Position numbers and translations under genes: made by a program. Positions 1-9,395 of a stretch of 64,000 nt of DNA are shown here, one piece after another. Positions within the stretch are counted from its first letter, which is position 1. Every line of letters begins with the position of its first letter. The stretch is taken from contig JAFQBW010000004.1 in the NCBI GenBank assembly GCA_017399555.1, forward strand, positions 120,975-184,974. Reading direction: 5' to 3'. This DNA comes from Methanocorpusculum sp. Lineage in GTDB: Archaea > Halobacteriota > Methanomicrobia > Methanomicrobiales > Methanocorpusculaceae. Below the pieces are notes generated by a model, which was given only the letters and a program-made list of their open reading frames with translations, had not been told where the DNA came from and ran no database searches.

Positions 1-8
1 GGCAGTAA

Positions 9-1262
9 ATGAGAGACTTTATCTGGAACATGCAGGAGGCAGGTCTGGCGGATGTGATTTCCCGTCCGGTATCTGCCAATCTGGAAGCCGCAGAGCTCGC
101 CTTCCATGCAGACAAAATGCTCGTCTTCGAAAATCTCGAAGGACACAAAGCAGTCATGAACACAGTTACCGACCGCAAATCGCTTTCGGTTGCCTTAGGG
201 ATTCCCGAAGGAGAACTGGTAAAACGGCTTGCTGCCTGTACCTTCTCCGGAACGGTTACTGACGGCGGCGCTCTGGAATTTGAAGCGGCAGATTTGTCCC
301 GCATCCCGATTCTCAAACACTTCCCGAAAGACGCTGGACTGTATCTGACAACAGGTATTGTCTTCTCCGCATTCGGCGGGGTTGAGAACGCCTCGATTCA
401 CCGACTGCTCGTCAAAGATGACACGCACTTAGTCGGCAGAATTGTTGAGGGAAGACACACCTACAAACTCCTGCAGGCAGCACTTACCAAAGGCGAAAAA
501 CTTCCCATCGCCATAACGATTGGAACGCATCCTGCTGTCACTTTTGCCGCCTGCACCCGCGTGCCGGAAGGAAAAGAGATGGCCTATGCCGCAGAAATCT
601 GCGGAAAAGAACTTCCGCTCTACACCTGTCCAAACGGTGTTCGGGTGCCGGATGCGGAAATCATCCTCTATGGATGGATGACCGGCGAGCTTGCAGAGGA
701 AGGGCCGTTTGTTGACATCAGCGGAACGTATGATCCAATCCGCATGCAGCCGGTAATCGAACTTGCCGGCATGCATCTCAAAGAAGACTTCATCTACCAC
801 GCTCTTGTTCCTGCAGGTGCGGAGCACAAGATGCTCATGGGTGCTCCCTATGAGCCGAAGATTTATGCCGCGGTTGCCGGTGTTACCAGTGTCCGCGATG
901 TTTACCTCACCAAAGGCGGGGCTGGATACTTCCACGCGGTTGTACAGATTCAGAAAATGACCGAAGGTGACGGCAAAAATGCTATCATGGCAGCCTTTGC
1001 CGCTCATACGAGTCTCAAGCATGTGGTCGTGGTTGACTCGGACATCAACATCTACAGCCCGGAAGATGTCGAGTTTGCCGTTGCCACACGGGTTCGGGCT
1101 GACGAAGATGTCATGATTATCTCCGGCGTCCGCGGCTCATCTCTTGACCCCTGCAGAATCGGCGACGGACTGAACGTAAAAGCAGGAGTTGATGCCACCA
1201 TCCCGCTTGGATTCGAGGATGAATTTATACGGGCTGACTGGCAGAATAATAAGGAGGAATAA
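9..1262 (+). CDS. UbiD-family decarboxylase, probable anhydromevalonate phosphate decarboxylase
   Basis: A 417-residue UbiD-family protein. The family uses prenylated FMN to decarboxylate unsaturated acids. The region around residues 120-150 (GVENASIHRLL followed by VGRIVEGRHTY) and the acidic ELAEEGPFVD stretch near residue 228 carry the Arg and Glu residues expected of the active site. Archaea use this family to decarboxylate trans-anhydromevalonate 5-phosphate in the alternative mevalonate pathway. The next gene, 3 bp downstream, is aconitase X, the large subunit of the enzyme that makes this substrate, so that role is favoured over ubiquinone or menaquinone chemistry. The ATG at 9 follows possible stop codons of an upstream gene lying outside the window. 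The family is clear; the exact substrate is inferred from context. Confidence 0.85.
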   Translation: MRDFIWNMQEAGLADVISRPVSANLEAAELAFHADKMLVFENLEGHKAVMNTVTDRKSLSVALGIPEGELVKRLAACTFSGTVTDGGALEFEAADLSRIPILKHFPKDAGLYLTTGIVFSAFGGVENASIHRLLVKDDTHLVGRIVEGRHTYKLLQAALTKGEKLPIAITIGTHPAVTFAACTRVPEGKEMAYAAEICGKELPLYTCPNGVRVPDAEIILYGWMTGELAEEGPFVDISGTYDPIRMQPVIELAGMHLKEDFIYHALVPAGAEHKMLMGAPYEPKIYAAVAGVTSVRDVYLTKGGAGYFHAVVQIQKMTEGDGKNAIMAAFAAHTSLKHVVVVDSDINIYSPEDVEFAVATRVRADEDVMIISGVRGSSLDPCRIGDGLNVKAGVDATIPLGFEDEFIRADWQNNKEE

Positions 1263-1265
1263 ATA

Positions 1266-2450
1266 ATGCAGCTAGATAAATACGACCAGGCTCTTCTTGA
1301 CGGAGAGTATGGCGAAACAAAGCAGAAAATGATGGAAATCCTCGTTTCTCTCGGCAAAATATATGATGCCGAGCGGCTTATCGAGGTCAAAAATGTACAG
1401 GTTTCCGGCGCGTCCTTTAAAACCATTGGAGACGCTGGTCTTGAGTGGCTCAACTCCTTATCTGGCAAGGCAGTTGTTCCCTCATTCTTAAACCCGATCG
1501 GCATGCCGCGTGAGGGATGGGAAAGCCTCGGCATTCCGGGAGAGTTCGGCAGAAAACAGCTCGAGGTAAATGCCGCCTATACCAGACTCGGCATCAGACC
1601 ATCGTGTACCTGCACTCCGTACTACTTCACCTTAATCGAACGCGGAGACCATCTTGCATGGTCTGAGTCCTCTGCTGTGGTGTATGCAAACTCTGTCCTT
1701 GGCGCACGCACTAACCGCGAAGGCGGACCGTCTGCCCTTGCATCCGCATTAACCGGAAAGACTCCGGAGTATGGTCTGCATATTGTCAAGAACAGACTTC
1801 CGGAAATCGAGTTCCGGTTAGCAGACCCGGAGGCAGCAAAATCCTGGACTCAGGCAGAATACGGTGCACTCGGAATTATCGCAGGCGCTATCTCCGGAAA
1901 CAAAATCCCGCTCTTCAAGGGAATCCGCCCGAAGGCAGACATGCTCAAAAGCATGGGGGCAGCCATGGCCGCATCCGGTGCTGTTGCGCTCTTCCACGTC
2001 GAAGACATCACGCCGGAAGCACGCTTCCCCTTCTTCAAGAAACACTTTGCAGAAGACGAGCGCGAGGTCATCACCATCGAGAACGAGGAAATCAAGGAAC
2101 TCTTCAGTGAACTTGAACCGGAAGCAGTCGCTGTTGGATGCCCGCACTTATCCCGCGATGAGCTGCAGGAGCTTGCAGACCTCCTTGACGGAAGAACTGT
2201 GAAGATGCCGTTCTATGTCTTTGCCGCCGCAGAGATGAAGTCCTCCTGTGCGGATGCAGTCTCCCGCATTCAGAAAAGCGGAGCACGGGTTATTCCTGAC
2301 ACCTGCATGATTGTCTCTCCGCTCTTCGAGAAGAGAGGATGTGTTATGACCAACTCCGGCAAAGCATTCACCTATCTGCCGGGAATGTGCGACACCGTTC
2401 CGCGCCTGGGAAGCCTTGAGGATTGTGTCCGCGTTGCTTGCGGGGAGTAA
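1266..2450 (+). CDS. Aconitase X catalytic subunit, probable phosphomevalonate dehydratase large subunit
   Basis: A 394-residue aconitase X (DUF521) protein. The family binds an iron-sulfur cluster and dehydrates hydroxy acids. Cysteine-bearing segments CTCTPYY (near residue 117), CMIVSP and CVMTNSGKAF near the C terminus fit cluster ligands. In archaea the large and small (DUF126) subunits form mevalonate 5-phosphate dehydratase, whose product is decarboxylated by the UbiD homologue encoded just upstream. An AGGAGG-like ribosome site (aataaggaggaat) lies 6-8 nt before the ATG. The small subunit is not visible in this window and may lie upstream of base 1 or elsewhere. Confidence 0.88.
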   Translation: MQLDKYDQALLDGEYGETKQKMMEILVSLGKIYDAERLIEVKNVQVSGASFKTIGDAGLEWLNSLSGKAVVPSFLNPIGMPREGWESLGIPGEFGRKQLEVNAAYTRLGIRPSCTCTPYYFTLIERGDHLAWSESSAVVYANSVLGARTNREGGPSALASALTGKTPEYGLHIVKNRLPEIEFRLADPEAAKSWTQAEYGALGIIAGAISGNKIPLFKGIRPKADMLKSMGAAMAASGAVALFHVEDITPEARFPFFKKHFAEDEREVITIENEEIKELFSELEPEAVAVGCPHLSRDELQELADLLDGRTVKMPFYVFAAAEMKSSCADAVSRIQKSGARVIPDTCMIVSPLFEKRGCVMTNSGKAFTYLPGMCDTVPRLGSLEDCVRVACGE

Positions 2451-2453
2451 TCT

Positions 2454-3170
2454 ATGAAGTTCAAATTATCACCATTCGAAAAGAAAGATTTAGTCATCGC
2501 ATGGCTTGCCTTAGCTGCCGCATTCACCCTTGGCGCAAGCGGCATCCTTGCGGTCTTTATGCAGGGCTTCTCCGCACTTTCTCCGGAGAAGATGCTGCTT
2601 ACTTTCGTCATCGCCTTAATCACCGTTGGACTTTCCTTTGTCCTCCACGAACTTGCCCACAAGTTTGCGGCAATTAAGTTCGGCTACTGGGCAGAGTTTA
2701 GAAAGAGTCCGCAGATGCTGGTAATCGCCGTTGCTGTTGCGGTTATCACGGGAATTGTCTTTGCCGCTCCGGGGGCTACGGTTATCAACACTGCAGGCCG
2801 TCCGCTTTCCAAACGCGAAAACGGTATCATCTCCGTCTCCGGTCCGCTGGTAAACGTCCTCTTAATCATCCCGTTTGCCGTAATCATGTTCGTCGGTATT
2901 TTCCTCGGCGGCGTTGATGCTGTTGCCGGAGGATTATTCTTCAATCCGTTCACCGTACCGGGATTCCTGTTCTACCTGGGATTAATCGGCTGTCAGATTA
3001 ACGCCATGCTTGCATTCTTCAACATGCTGCCGGTAGGTCCGCTCGACGGAAAGAAGATTCTTGCCTGGAAACCGGTTATCTTTGCGGTCATCTTTGTTAT
3101 CTCGCTGTTCCTCGTCTACTTCGCAGTTGACCCGGTTGTATTAGTTAATCTCTTAACCCCGATACTCTAA
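2454..3170 (+). CDS. M50 (site-2-type) membrane metalloprotease homologue
   Basis: A 238-residue polytopic membrane protein with the zinc-protease motif HELAH at residues 65-69 in a membrane helix and a second signature NMLPVGPLDGKK about 120 residues later, which supplies the third metal ligand (Asp). It has about six hydrophobic segments and no PDZ or CBS domain. Archaeal homologues are thought to cut proteins within or near the membrane, but the substrate is unknown. It starts 3 bp after the aconitase X stop and its stop overlaps the cobQ start by one base, so these genes are probably co-transcribed. Confidence 0.85.
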   Translation: MKFKLSPFEKKDLVIAWLALAAAFTLGASGILAVFMQGFSALSPEKMLLTFVIALITVGLSFVLHELAHKFAAIKFGYWAEFRKSPQMLVIAVAVAVITGIVFAAPGATVINTAGRPLSKRENGIISVSGPLVNVLLIIPFAVIMFVGIFLGGVDAVAGGLFFNPFTVPGFLFYLGLIGCQINAMLAFFNMLPVGPLDGKKILAWKPVIFAVIFVISLFLVYFAVDPVVLVNLLTPIL

Positions 3171-4609
3171 TGTCAATAATGATTCTCGGCTCTTCCTCGC
3201 ATGCGGGGAAGAGCACTATTGTTGCCGGAATCTGCCGGATTTTCAGCAACCGAGGCATTGCCTCCGCTCCTTTTAAGTCACAGAATATGAGCCTGAACTC
3301 GTATGTGACAGAACTTGGAAAAGAAATCGGTATCGCCCAGGCGGTTCAGGCATTCGCGGCCCGCACTGCTCCAACAGAGCTGATGAATCCGATTCTCTTA
3401 AAGCCGAAAGCAAACGGTGTCTCGCAGGTGGTTTTACTTGGTGAACCCTACAAGGATGTAAAAATCAAGGATTACTACTGTGAAACCGATGCGCTCCTGG
3501 AAAAAGCCGTTGCCGCATACGAGGAGCTTTCTGCCCTGCATGAAACGGTTGTTATCGAAGGGGCAGGCGGCGCTGCCGAGGTGAATCTCTATAGAAAAGA
3601 TATCGCAAACATTCTGCTTGCGAAGCGTCTGCGCCTGCCGATAATTCTGGTGGCAGACATCGAGAGGGGCGGCGTTTTTGCACAGGTGTACGGCACAATC
3701 TCGCTTCTCCCTGAGGATGTGCGCCCGCTCGTCAAAGGGGTTATCATCAATAAGTTCAGAGGAGATGTCAGCCTCTTTGACGAGGGACGGAAAATCCTCG
3801 AGGAACTGACCGGCGTTCCGGTTTTAGGTGTTGTTCCCTATGCCGATATCGACATTCCGGATGAGGACTCGCTCTCCCTTGGAGACAAGAAAGCATCCGA
3901 CTCCCCAATCAAAATCGCCATTCTCCGCTACAGCCATATCGCAAACTTTACGGACTTCGCGCTTCTGGAACGTGCGGCGGCTGTTTCCTATGTTGATTTA
4001 TCAACAGACCTTTCCGGCTTTGACTGCGTAATTCTTCCCGGCTCAAAGAACACGGTTGCTGACCTTGAGGAACTGAAAGCCGCAGGGGCTGATGTACGCA
4101 TCAAAGAGTTTGCCGCCTCAGGAAAGCCGGTAATCGGCATCTGCGGTGGATACCAGATGATGGGCGAGACCATCTTTGATGATGCCTTCGAAGGAACGGT
4201 GTCGAAGGAGTATGCAGGACTTGGTCTGATTCCGATTCGCACCGAGTTCCTGACGGATAAGAAAATCACCATTCAGAAAACCCGCACGGCACAGCCGAAC
4301 GGTCCAATCCTCTCCCGCATGGGAACTGTGCACGGCTATGAAATTCATGCAGGAGTCTCGGAGATTTTCGGCGACACTGCATTCGGGGATGAAGGGGCAG
4401 TTGCAGACGGCGGACTTGTCTTCGGCACATACCTGCACGGGCTTTTCGACAACGCATCAGCAGTGGATGCTCTGGTGTCTTACCTCTCGGATGTGCGTGG
4501 ACTTCCCTATGAACCGGTTGCGGAAAAGGGAGATCCGTATGACAATCTGGCACGGCATCTGGAAAACTGTCTGGATGTGGAAAAGCTGATGGAAATCTGC
4601 GGGCTCTAA
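3170..4609 (+). CDS. cobQ: Cobyric acid synthase (amidotransferase)
   Basis: A 479-residue CobQ/CbiP, which uses glutamine and ATP to amidate cobyrinic acid a,c-diamide during corrinoid (vitamin B12) synthesis. The N terminus has the dethiobiotin-synthetase-like P-loop (GSSSHAGKSTIVAGI) and the conserved SQNMSLNS segment. The ATPase half contains EGAGGAAEVNL, and the C-terminal glutaminase half contains GICGGYQMMG with the nucleophilic Cys and a late His (GYEIHAG). Length is normal for the family. Corrinoids are needed by the methanogen methyltransferase Mtr. Confidence 0.96.
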   Translation: MSIMILGSSSHAGKSTIVAGICRIFSNRGIASAPFKSQNMSLNSYVTELGKEIGIAQAVQAFAARTAPTELMNPILLKPKANGVSQVVLLGEPYKDVKIKDYYCETDALLEKAVAAYEELSALHETVVIEGAGGAAEVNLYRKDIANILLAKRLRLPIILVADIERGGVFAQVYGTISLLPEDVRPLVKGVIINKFRGDVSLFDEGRKILEELTGVPVLGVVPYADIDIPDEDSLSLGDKKASDSPIKIAILRYSHIANFTDFALLERAAAVSYVDLSTDLSGFDCVILPGSKNTVADLEELKAAGADVRIKEFAASGKPVIGICGGYQMMGETIFDDAFEGTVSKEYAGLGLIPIRTEFLTDKKITIQKTRTAQPNGPILSRMGTVHGYEIHAGVSEIFGDTAFGDEGAVADGGLVFGTYLHGLFDNASAVDALVSYLSDVRGLPYEPVAEKGDPYDNLARHLENCLDVEKLMEICGL

Positions 4610-4627
4610 CCGCCCTTCTTTTTTCTC
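4610..4627 (+). terminator. T-rich terminator after cobQ
   Basis: The sequence directly after the cobQ stop is a pyrimidine tract ending in a run of seven T (cttcttttttt). Archaeal RNA polymerase terminates at such U-tracts without a hairpin. It separates cobQ from the hydrogenase operon starting 80 nt downstream. Confidence 0.5.
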
Positions 4628-4690
4628 TACTCATAGATAAATACGAATGATTAATAGTGATAAATACCATATCATAACTCAGTGATACAT

Positions 4691-6628
4691 ATGTATTCGC
4701 CGGAACTGATTATGATTACCCTGCTTCTGCTGGTGCCGGTAGCAGCCGCTGTTCTTCTTGCGCTGTTTAAGCCTGACATCATCAGAAACATCATAGTAAC
4801 TGTATCTGCCGTTGTCTTAATCGGCACCTCGGTTGCATTAGCAGCTTCTGCATGGAGCAACGGCATTACCGTTGTGCATGCCGCAATACCATGGCTGTGG
4901 ACAGTCTTATTCCTCGTTGAGTTCGCTGTTGCGGTCATTATTCTCTGCCTTGCCGTAAAATACAAGAAACCGCTGGCAATTATTCTTGCCGTGGTGCAGG
5001 CAGTCCTCCTGCTGATTCTTGAGTTCTCCGGAATCGTTCACCCGCAGGCAGAAATTGTACTGACCTTATCCAACCTGTCGCTCATCATGGTGCTGATTAT
5101 CGGCATCATCGGTTCACTTATCTGTGTCTATGCATTAGGCTACATGAAAGACTATGCCGCACACAGCCATGACGTGCCGGACAGACGCCGCTACTTCTTT
5201 GCGATTCTGTTCTTATTCTTAACCGCAATGTTTGGTATCGTGCTCTCCTCGCACCTGATGATGCTGCTTGCCTTCTGGGAAGTTACCACCCTTTGTTCCT
5301 TCCTGTTAATCGGATACTCCAGAACATCTGAAGCCATCACCAACTCCTTTAGAGCAGTCTGGATGAACTTAATCGGCGGAATTGCATTCACTGGTGCAGT
5401 AATCTACCTCGCACAGATGAATCCTGAGGCAAGCCTGCTTTCGATTCCAAACCTGCTTGCAGTCGATAACGTCGGTCTTGTCACCATCCCGCTTGCATTA
5501 ATCGCTCTTGCCGGAATCACGAAGGCCGCACAGATGCCGTTTTCAACCTGGCTTACCGGAGCAATGGTCGCACCGACACCGGTTTCCGCCCTTCTCCACT
5601 CGTCCACCATGGTTAAGGCTGGTGTCTTCCTGTTAATCGTCTTCGCCCCGCTGTTCTCGCAGACATGGGTTGGAATCGCACTCGCATTCGTTGGAGCGTT
5701 CACCTTCCTGATGACCTCTGCTCTTGCAATTTCCCAGAGCAACGCAAAGAAGGTTCTTGCATACTCCACCATAGCAAACCTCGGTTTAATCACTGCCTGT
5801 GCCGGAATCGGAACTCCCGCCGCAATCGTTGCCGCAATCCTGCTTACCATCTTCCACGCAGTTGCAAAGTGTCTGCTCTTCCTCTGTGTCGGCGCAGTCG
5901 AGCACAAGATTGGAAGCCGCGACATCGAAGACATGGACTCTCTCTTAGTCCGCCAGCCGGTCTTAGCAGTCATGATGGTTGTCGGAATTGCCGGAATGTA
6001 CCTTGCACCGTTTGGTATGCTGATTTCCAAGTGGGCAGCCATTGAGGCATTCATCAACGCACCGCTCGGCTATGTATTCATCGCAATCCTTGCCTTCGGC
6101 AGTGCCTTTACCGTCTTCTTCTGGACCAAGTGGCTTGGAAAACTCTTCATGCGTATGGCAAAGCCGACCGGAGAGGACTCCCGTCTCAATCCGTCAGAGA
6201 AGATTTCGATTGTTGTCATCGGCATTCTGGTACTGCTTGCCTGCATCGGCTTCCCGGTAATCACCGGTCTGGTCATTGTCCCCTATGCGGCAGCATTCTA
6301 TCCGGGATACCTTGGCGCATCCGGTCTCTTTGCCGCAGACACCATTCTGATGTGCGGCCTGATGTTTGTCATCCTTGCAGTCTTAGTGATTGCAGCCGCT
6401 GCCGGCAGTAAAGCTGGAAGACAGCTCAAGCCGTATGTAAACGGCAGAGCAGTCAATGCAGAAGGAAAGTTCTTAGGTTCTCTTGGCGTCTACAAAGAAG
6501 CAAAGACGGCAAACTATTATCTTGAGGCATACACCGGCGAATCCAAACTCCTCAAGCCGTCGCAGATTATCGCACTCATCATCATTGTCGTGATGTTTGT
6601 CCTTGGAATCATGGGGGTGCTCGTATGA
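4691..6628 (+). CDS. echA: Ech hydrogenase membrane subunit A (NuoL/antiporter type)
   Basis: A polytopic membrane protein of about 645 residues from the NuoL/MrpA proton-pump family and the first gene of a complete echABCDEF cluster. Its central part carries the family signature with lysine and glutamate residues inside membrane helices (ITKAAQMPFSTWLTGAM followed by PVSALLHSSTMVKAG). It should form the ion-translocating arm of the energy-converting hydrogenase. I chose the ATG at 4691 because a GTG three codons upstream (4682) adds only MIH; either is possible. The stop overlaps the echB start by 4 bp. TATA-like AT-rich sequence lies at about 4655-4675. Confidence 0.92.
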   Translation: MYSPELIMITLLLLVPVAAAVLLALFKPDIIRNIIVTVSAVVLIGTSVALAASAWSNGITVVHAAIPWLWTVLFLVEFAVAVIILCLAVKYKKPLAIILAVVQAVLLLILEFSGIVHPQAEIVLTLSNLSLIMVLIIGIIGSLICVYALGYMKDYAAHSHDVPDRRRYFFAILFLFLTAMFGIVLSSHLMMLLAFWEVTTLCSFLLIGYSRTSEAITNSFRAVWMNLIGGIAFTGAVIYLAQMNPEASLLSIPNLLAVDNVGLVTIPLALIALAGITKAAQMPFSTWLTGAMVAPTPVSALLHSSTMVKAGVFLLIVFAPLFSQTWVGIALAFVGAFTFLMTSALAISQSNAKKVLAYSTIANLGLITACAGIGTPAAIVAAILLTIFHAVAKCLLFLCVGAVEHKIGSRDIEDMDSLLVRQPVLAVMMVVGIAGMYLAPFGMLISKWAAIEAFINAPLGYVFIAILAFGSAFTVFFWTKWLGKLFMRMAKPTGEDSRLNPSEKISIVVIGILVLLACIGFPVITGLVIVPYAAAFYPGYLGASGLFAADTILMCGLMFVILAVLVIAAAAGSKAGRQLKPYVNGRAVNAEGKFLGSLGVYKEAKTANYYLEAYTGESKLLKPSQIIALIIIVVMFVLGIMGVLV

Positions 6629-7497
6629 ATGTAATTATGGCAATCCTTGGAGCCGTCATCTTCCTGATTGCGGCACCGCTCTTAGGCGGTCTGCTTTCCG
6701 GAATTGACCGCATTATCACCGCACGCATGCAGAGCAGAAGAGGTCCGCCTCTTCTCCAGCCGTTCTATGATATCGCAAAGCTCTGGCACAAGGAAAAGGT
6801 GTTCGCAAATCCGGTTGAGATGATTTTCACGACCGCTTACCTTGTCTTAACCGCGGTTTCCGGCGCAATGTTCTTCGGCGGACTCAACCTCTTACTGGTG
6901 GTCTTCTGTTTAGCACTTGCCCACACCTTCTTAATCCTCGCAGCCTATGCGGCAAACGCACCCTACTCCCATATCGGAGCAGAGCGTGAGCTTATCGCCA
7001 TCATGGTCGCAGAGCCGATTTTAATTCTGCTTGGTGTCGGATTCTTTATGGTAACCGGAACCTTCCTGGTATCCGAAATCATGGGTGCAGGAGTTCCGGC
7101 CATCTGTTACCTTCCAGGCGTCTTCCTTGCACTCTTTGCGGTGCTGACCTTAAAGCTGAGAAAGTCTCCGTTTGACATCTCTACGTCTCACCACGCACAC
7201 CAGGAGTTAGTCAAGGGAGTTACCTCTTCCTTTGCCGGAAAGACTCTCGCAAAGGTTGAGCTTGCCCACTGGTACGAAACCATCCTGCTTCTTGGAATGA
7301 TTTTCCTGTTCTTTGCAGGACACCCGGTTATCGGAATTATTGTTGTCATTGTCGGATACTTCCTGGAAATTCTGATTGACAACATCTTCCCGCGGGTGAC
7401 CTGGCAGATGACGGTCAAGAGCTTATGGCTTGTCACTCTCATCCTTGGTGTGGTAAACATTATTCTTCTTGGAATCTTTGGAGGTATCCTCGCATGA
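6625..7497 (+). CDS. echB: Ech hydrogenase membrane subunit B (NuoH type)
   Basis: A 290-residue membrane protein of the NuoH/HyfC family, with about seven to eight hydrophobic helices. The conserved cytoplasmic loops GIDRIITARMQSRRGPPLLQPFYD (first loop) and GAERELIAIMVAEPI carry the charged residues expected in the quinone/ion channel homologue. A later segment, KSPFDISTSHHAHQELVKG, is also typical. The subunit anchors the hydrogenase module to the membrane. It overlaps echA and echC by 4 bp on each side, indicating translational coupling. Confidence 0.95.
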   Translation: MNVIMAILGAVIFLIAAPLLGGLLSGIDRIITARMQSRRGPPLLQPFYDIAKLWHKEKVFANPVEMIFTTAYLVLTAVSGAMFFGGLNLLLVVFCLALAHTFLILAAYAANAPYSHIGAERELIAIMVAEPILILLGVGFFMVTGTFLVSEIMGAGVPAICYLPGVFLALFAVLTLKLRKSPFDISTSHHAHQELVKGVTSSFAGKTLAKVELAHWYETILLLGMIFLFFAGHPVIGIIVVIVGYFLEILIDNIFPRVTWQMTVKSLWLVTLILGVVNIILLGIFGGILA

Positions 7498-7928
7498 CAT
7501 CCGCTGCAAAATCCCCCTGGCTTCTGCACTACAATGCATCAAGCTGCAACGGCTGCGATATTGAAATTCTCGCAGCTTTAACTCCGCTGTATGATGTCGA
7601 GCGTTTCGGCATCATCAACACCGGAAATCCTGCCCACGCAGATATTTTTGTTGTTACCGGCGGCGTAAACGAACAGAATAAGGAGGTTTTAAAGAACCTC
7701 TACGACCAGATTCCGGAGCCGAAGGTTGTCATGGCAGTAGGTATCTGCGCCTCTTCCGGCGGTGTTTTCCGCGACTGCTACAATGTCTCAGGCGGCGTTG
7801 ATACGATTATTCCGGTTGATGTCTATGTGCCGGGATGTTCGGTCAGACCGGAGGCATTAATCGAAGGTGTTGTCAAGGCGATTGGTGTCCTGGAAGAGAA
7901 GCGTGCAAAGATGGAGGCTGAAAAATGA
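7494..7928 (+). CDS. echC: Ech hydrogenase small subunit C (NuoB type, proximal 4Fe-4S cluster)
   Basis: 144 residues, matching the short [NiFe]-hydrogenase small subunits of the Ech group. Four cysteines for one 4Fe-4S cluster are visible at about C18 and C21 (SSCNGCD), C85 (GICASSGG) and C115 (YVPGCSVRPEAL). No signal peptide is present, so it faces the cytoplasm. The ATG at 7494 overlaps the echB stop, and an upstream in-frame methionine lies inside echB and was rejected. It relays electrons between the NiFe site in EchE and ferredoxin via EchF. Confidence 0.95.
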   Translation: MTSAAKSPWLLHYNASSCNGCDIEILAALTPLYDVERFGIINTGNPAHADIFVVTGGVNEQNKEVLKNLYDQIPEPKVVMAVGICASSGGVFRDCYNVSGGVDTIIPVDVYVPGCSVRPEALIEGVVKAIGVLEEKRAKMEAEK

Positions 7929-8311
7929 ATATGGAAGTAACACAGATTAGCGTCTCTGATGTGGAAAAGACCGCTGAGGAGATGAAGCGTCAGGGATACC
8001 GTCTGGTTGTTATGACCTGTACGCCTGCAGTCGGCGGCGGCTTTGATATCACCTATTCCTTTGACAAGGAGTTATCCCTGAAGCACTTCAGAATCACCAT
8101 GCCGGCAGAGTCTGACATTCCGTCAATCTGCAAGTCCTACAGCGGGGCATTCGTGTATGAGAATGAAATCCACGACCTCTACGGATTTGTTTTCCACGGT
8201 ATGACGATTGATTTCAAGGGTACGTTTATCAGAACGTCTGTTCCGTATCCGTTCAAGAAGGAGATTCCTGAACCGACTGTTACCAAGGTTAAGAAGGAGG
8301 ATGCAGCATGA
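7925..8311 (+). CDS. echD: Ech hydrogenase subunit D (NuoC type)
   Basis: A 128-residue protein of the NuoC/30-kDa complex I family. The diagnostic stretch YENEIHDLYGFVFHG near residue 80 matches the family signature (ER.hDLFGi). It is a structural, soluble subunit bridging EchE to the complex. The start at 7925 overlaps the echC stop; a second ATG two codons later is equally plausible. It is co-translated with echE through a 4 bp overlap. Confidence 0.9.
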   Translation: MNMEVTQISVSDVEKTAEEMKRQGYRLVVMTCTPAVGGGFDITYSFDKELSLKHFRITMPAESDIPSICKSYSGAFVYENEIHDLYGFVFHGMTIDFKGTFIRTSVPYPFKKEIPEPTVTKVKKEDAA

Positions 8312-9390
8312 GCAACAGAAGAACCGTTATTCCATTCGGTCCGCAGCATCCGGTTTTACCGGAGCCGATTCATCTCGATTTGGTGGTCGAGGATGAGCAT
8401 GTGGTCGAAGCAATTCCATCCATTGGATATGTTCACCGCGGATTAGAGAGTCTTGTCGACCGCCGTGACTACTCGGACTTTGTGTTCCTTGCAGAGCGTA
8501 TCTGCGGTATCTGCAGTTTTACGCACTCTTCGACCTTCTGTCAGGGTATTGAAGGCTTAATGGGTATTGAGATTCCGGACAGAGCACGCTATCTGCGTAC
8601 CCTTTGGGGCGAGTACTCGCGTATCCACAGCCACCTGTTATGGCTTGGTCTGTTTGCGGATGCACTCGGTTTCGAGAGTCTGTTCTACAATGCCTGGAAG
8701 ATTCGCGAGTCCATCTTAAATGAGATGGAGGCAACGACCGGCGGCCGAGTTATTCAGGGTGTCTGTAAGGTCGGCGGTGTCAGACGCGACATTTCCAATG
8801 ATTTCCTGTCCTGTATGGATTCCCGTCTGGATGCAGTAGAGGATGAGATGCAGGAGTTAGTGAAGGTCTTCTTAAACGATTACACGTTGAAGAAGAGAGT
8901 CTGCGGCAAGGGTGTTCTTTCCGCAGAGGATGCCTATGCACTCGGTGCAGTGGGTCCTGTTGCCCGCGGAAGCGGTGTTGCGCAGGATGTTCGTATGACA
9001 GATTACCTTGCATACAAGGACTTAGGTTTCAAGCCGATTGTTGCAAACTCCTGTGACGGATATGGACGCTGTGAGGTCAGATGCAAGGAGCTGTTCCAGT
9101 CTGTGGATTTAATCCGCAGAATTATCACGGATATTCCGGACGGCGATGTGTCTGTTGCGGTGAAGGGCAACCCTGACGGTGAGTACTTCAGCCGCTCGGA
9201 GCAGCCGAGAGGAGAGGTTATTCACTATATCCGCGGAAACGGTACGAAGAACTTAACGCAGTTCCGCGTTAGAACGCCGACATTAACGAACGTCCCGGCA
9301 CTTGTTGCGATGCTTGCAGGTGCTGAGCTTGCTGACGTTCCGCAGATTGTCTTAACGATTGATCCGTGCATCGGATGTATGGAGCGGTGA
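8308..9390 (+). CDS. echE: Ech hydrogenase large subunit E ([NiFe] catalytic subunit)
   Basis: 360 residues, related to NuoD and [NiFe]-hydrogenase large subunits. Both nickel-binding motifs are intact: RICGIC at residues 64-69, followed by SFTHS, and DPCIGC (C354, C357) at the extreme C terminus, which ends in MER. The protein stops three residues after the last cysteine, so there is no C-terminal extension for a maturation endopeptidase to remove, as known for Ech-type enzymes. Nickel insertion could involve HypB encoded at 46.5 kb. The enzyme couples H2 oxidation or formation to ferredoxin and the ion gradient. Confidence 0.96.
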   Translation: MSNRRTVIPFGPQHPVLPEPIHLDLVVEDEHVVEAIPSIGYVHRGLESLVDRRDYSDFVFLAERICGICSFTHSSTFCQGIEGLMGIEIPDRARYLRTLWGEYSRIHSHLLWLGLFADALGFESLFYNAWKIRESILNEMEATTGGRVIQGVCKVGGVRRDISNDFLSCMDSRLDAVEDEMQELVKVFLNDYTLKKRVCGKGVLSAEDAYALGAVGPVARGSGVAQDVRMTDYLAYKDLGFKPIVANSCDGYGRCEVRCKELFQSVDLIRRIITDIPDGDVSVAVKGNPDGEYFSRSEQPRGEVIHYIRGNGTKNLTQFRVRTPTLTNVPALVAMLAGAELADVPQIVLTIDPCIGCMER

Positions 9391-9395
9391 TTGTC

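Noticed and set aside
5404..6057. Long open frame of 217 codons on the reverse strand inside echA
   Set aside because: It lies wholly opposite a well-supported membrane subunit, and its amino acid make-up is a shadow of that gene. No ribosome site or family match is seen.
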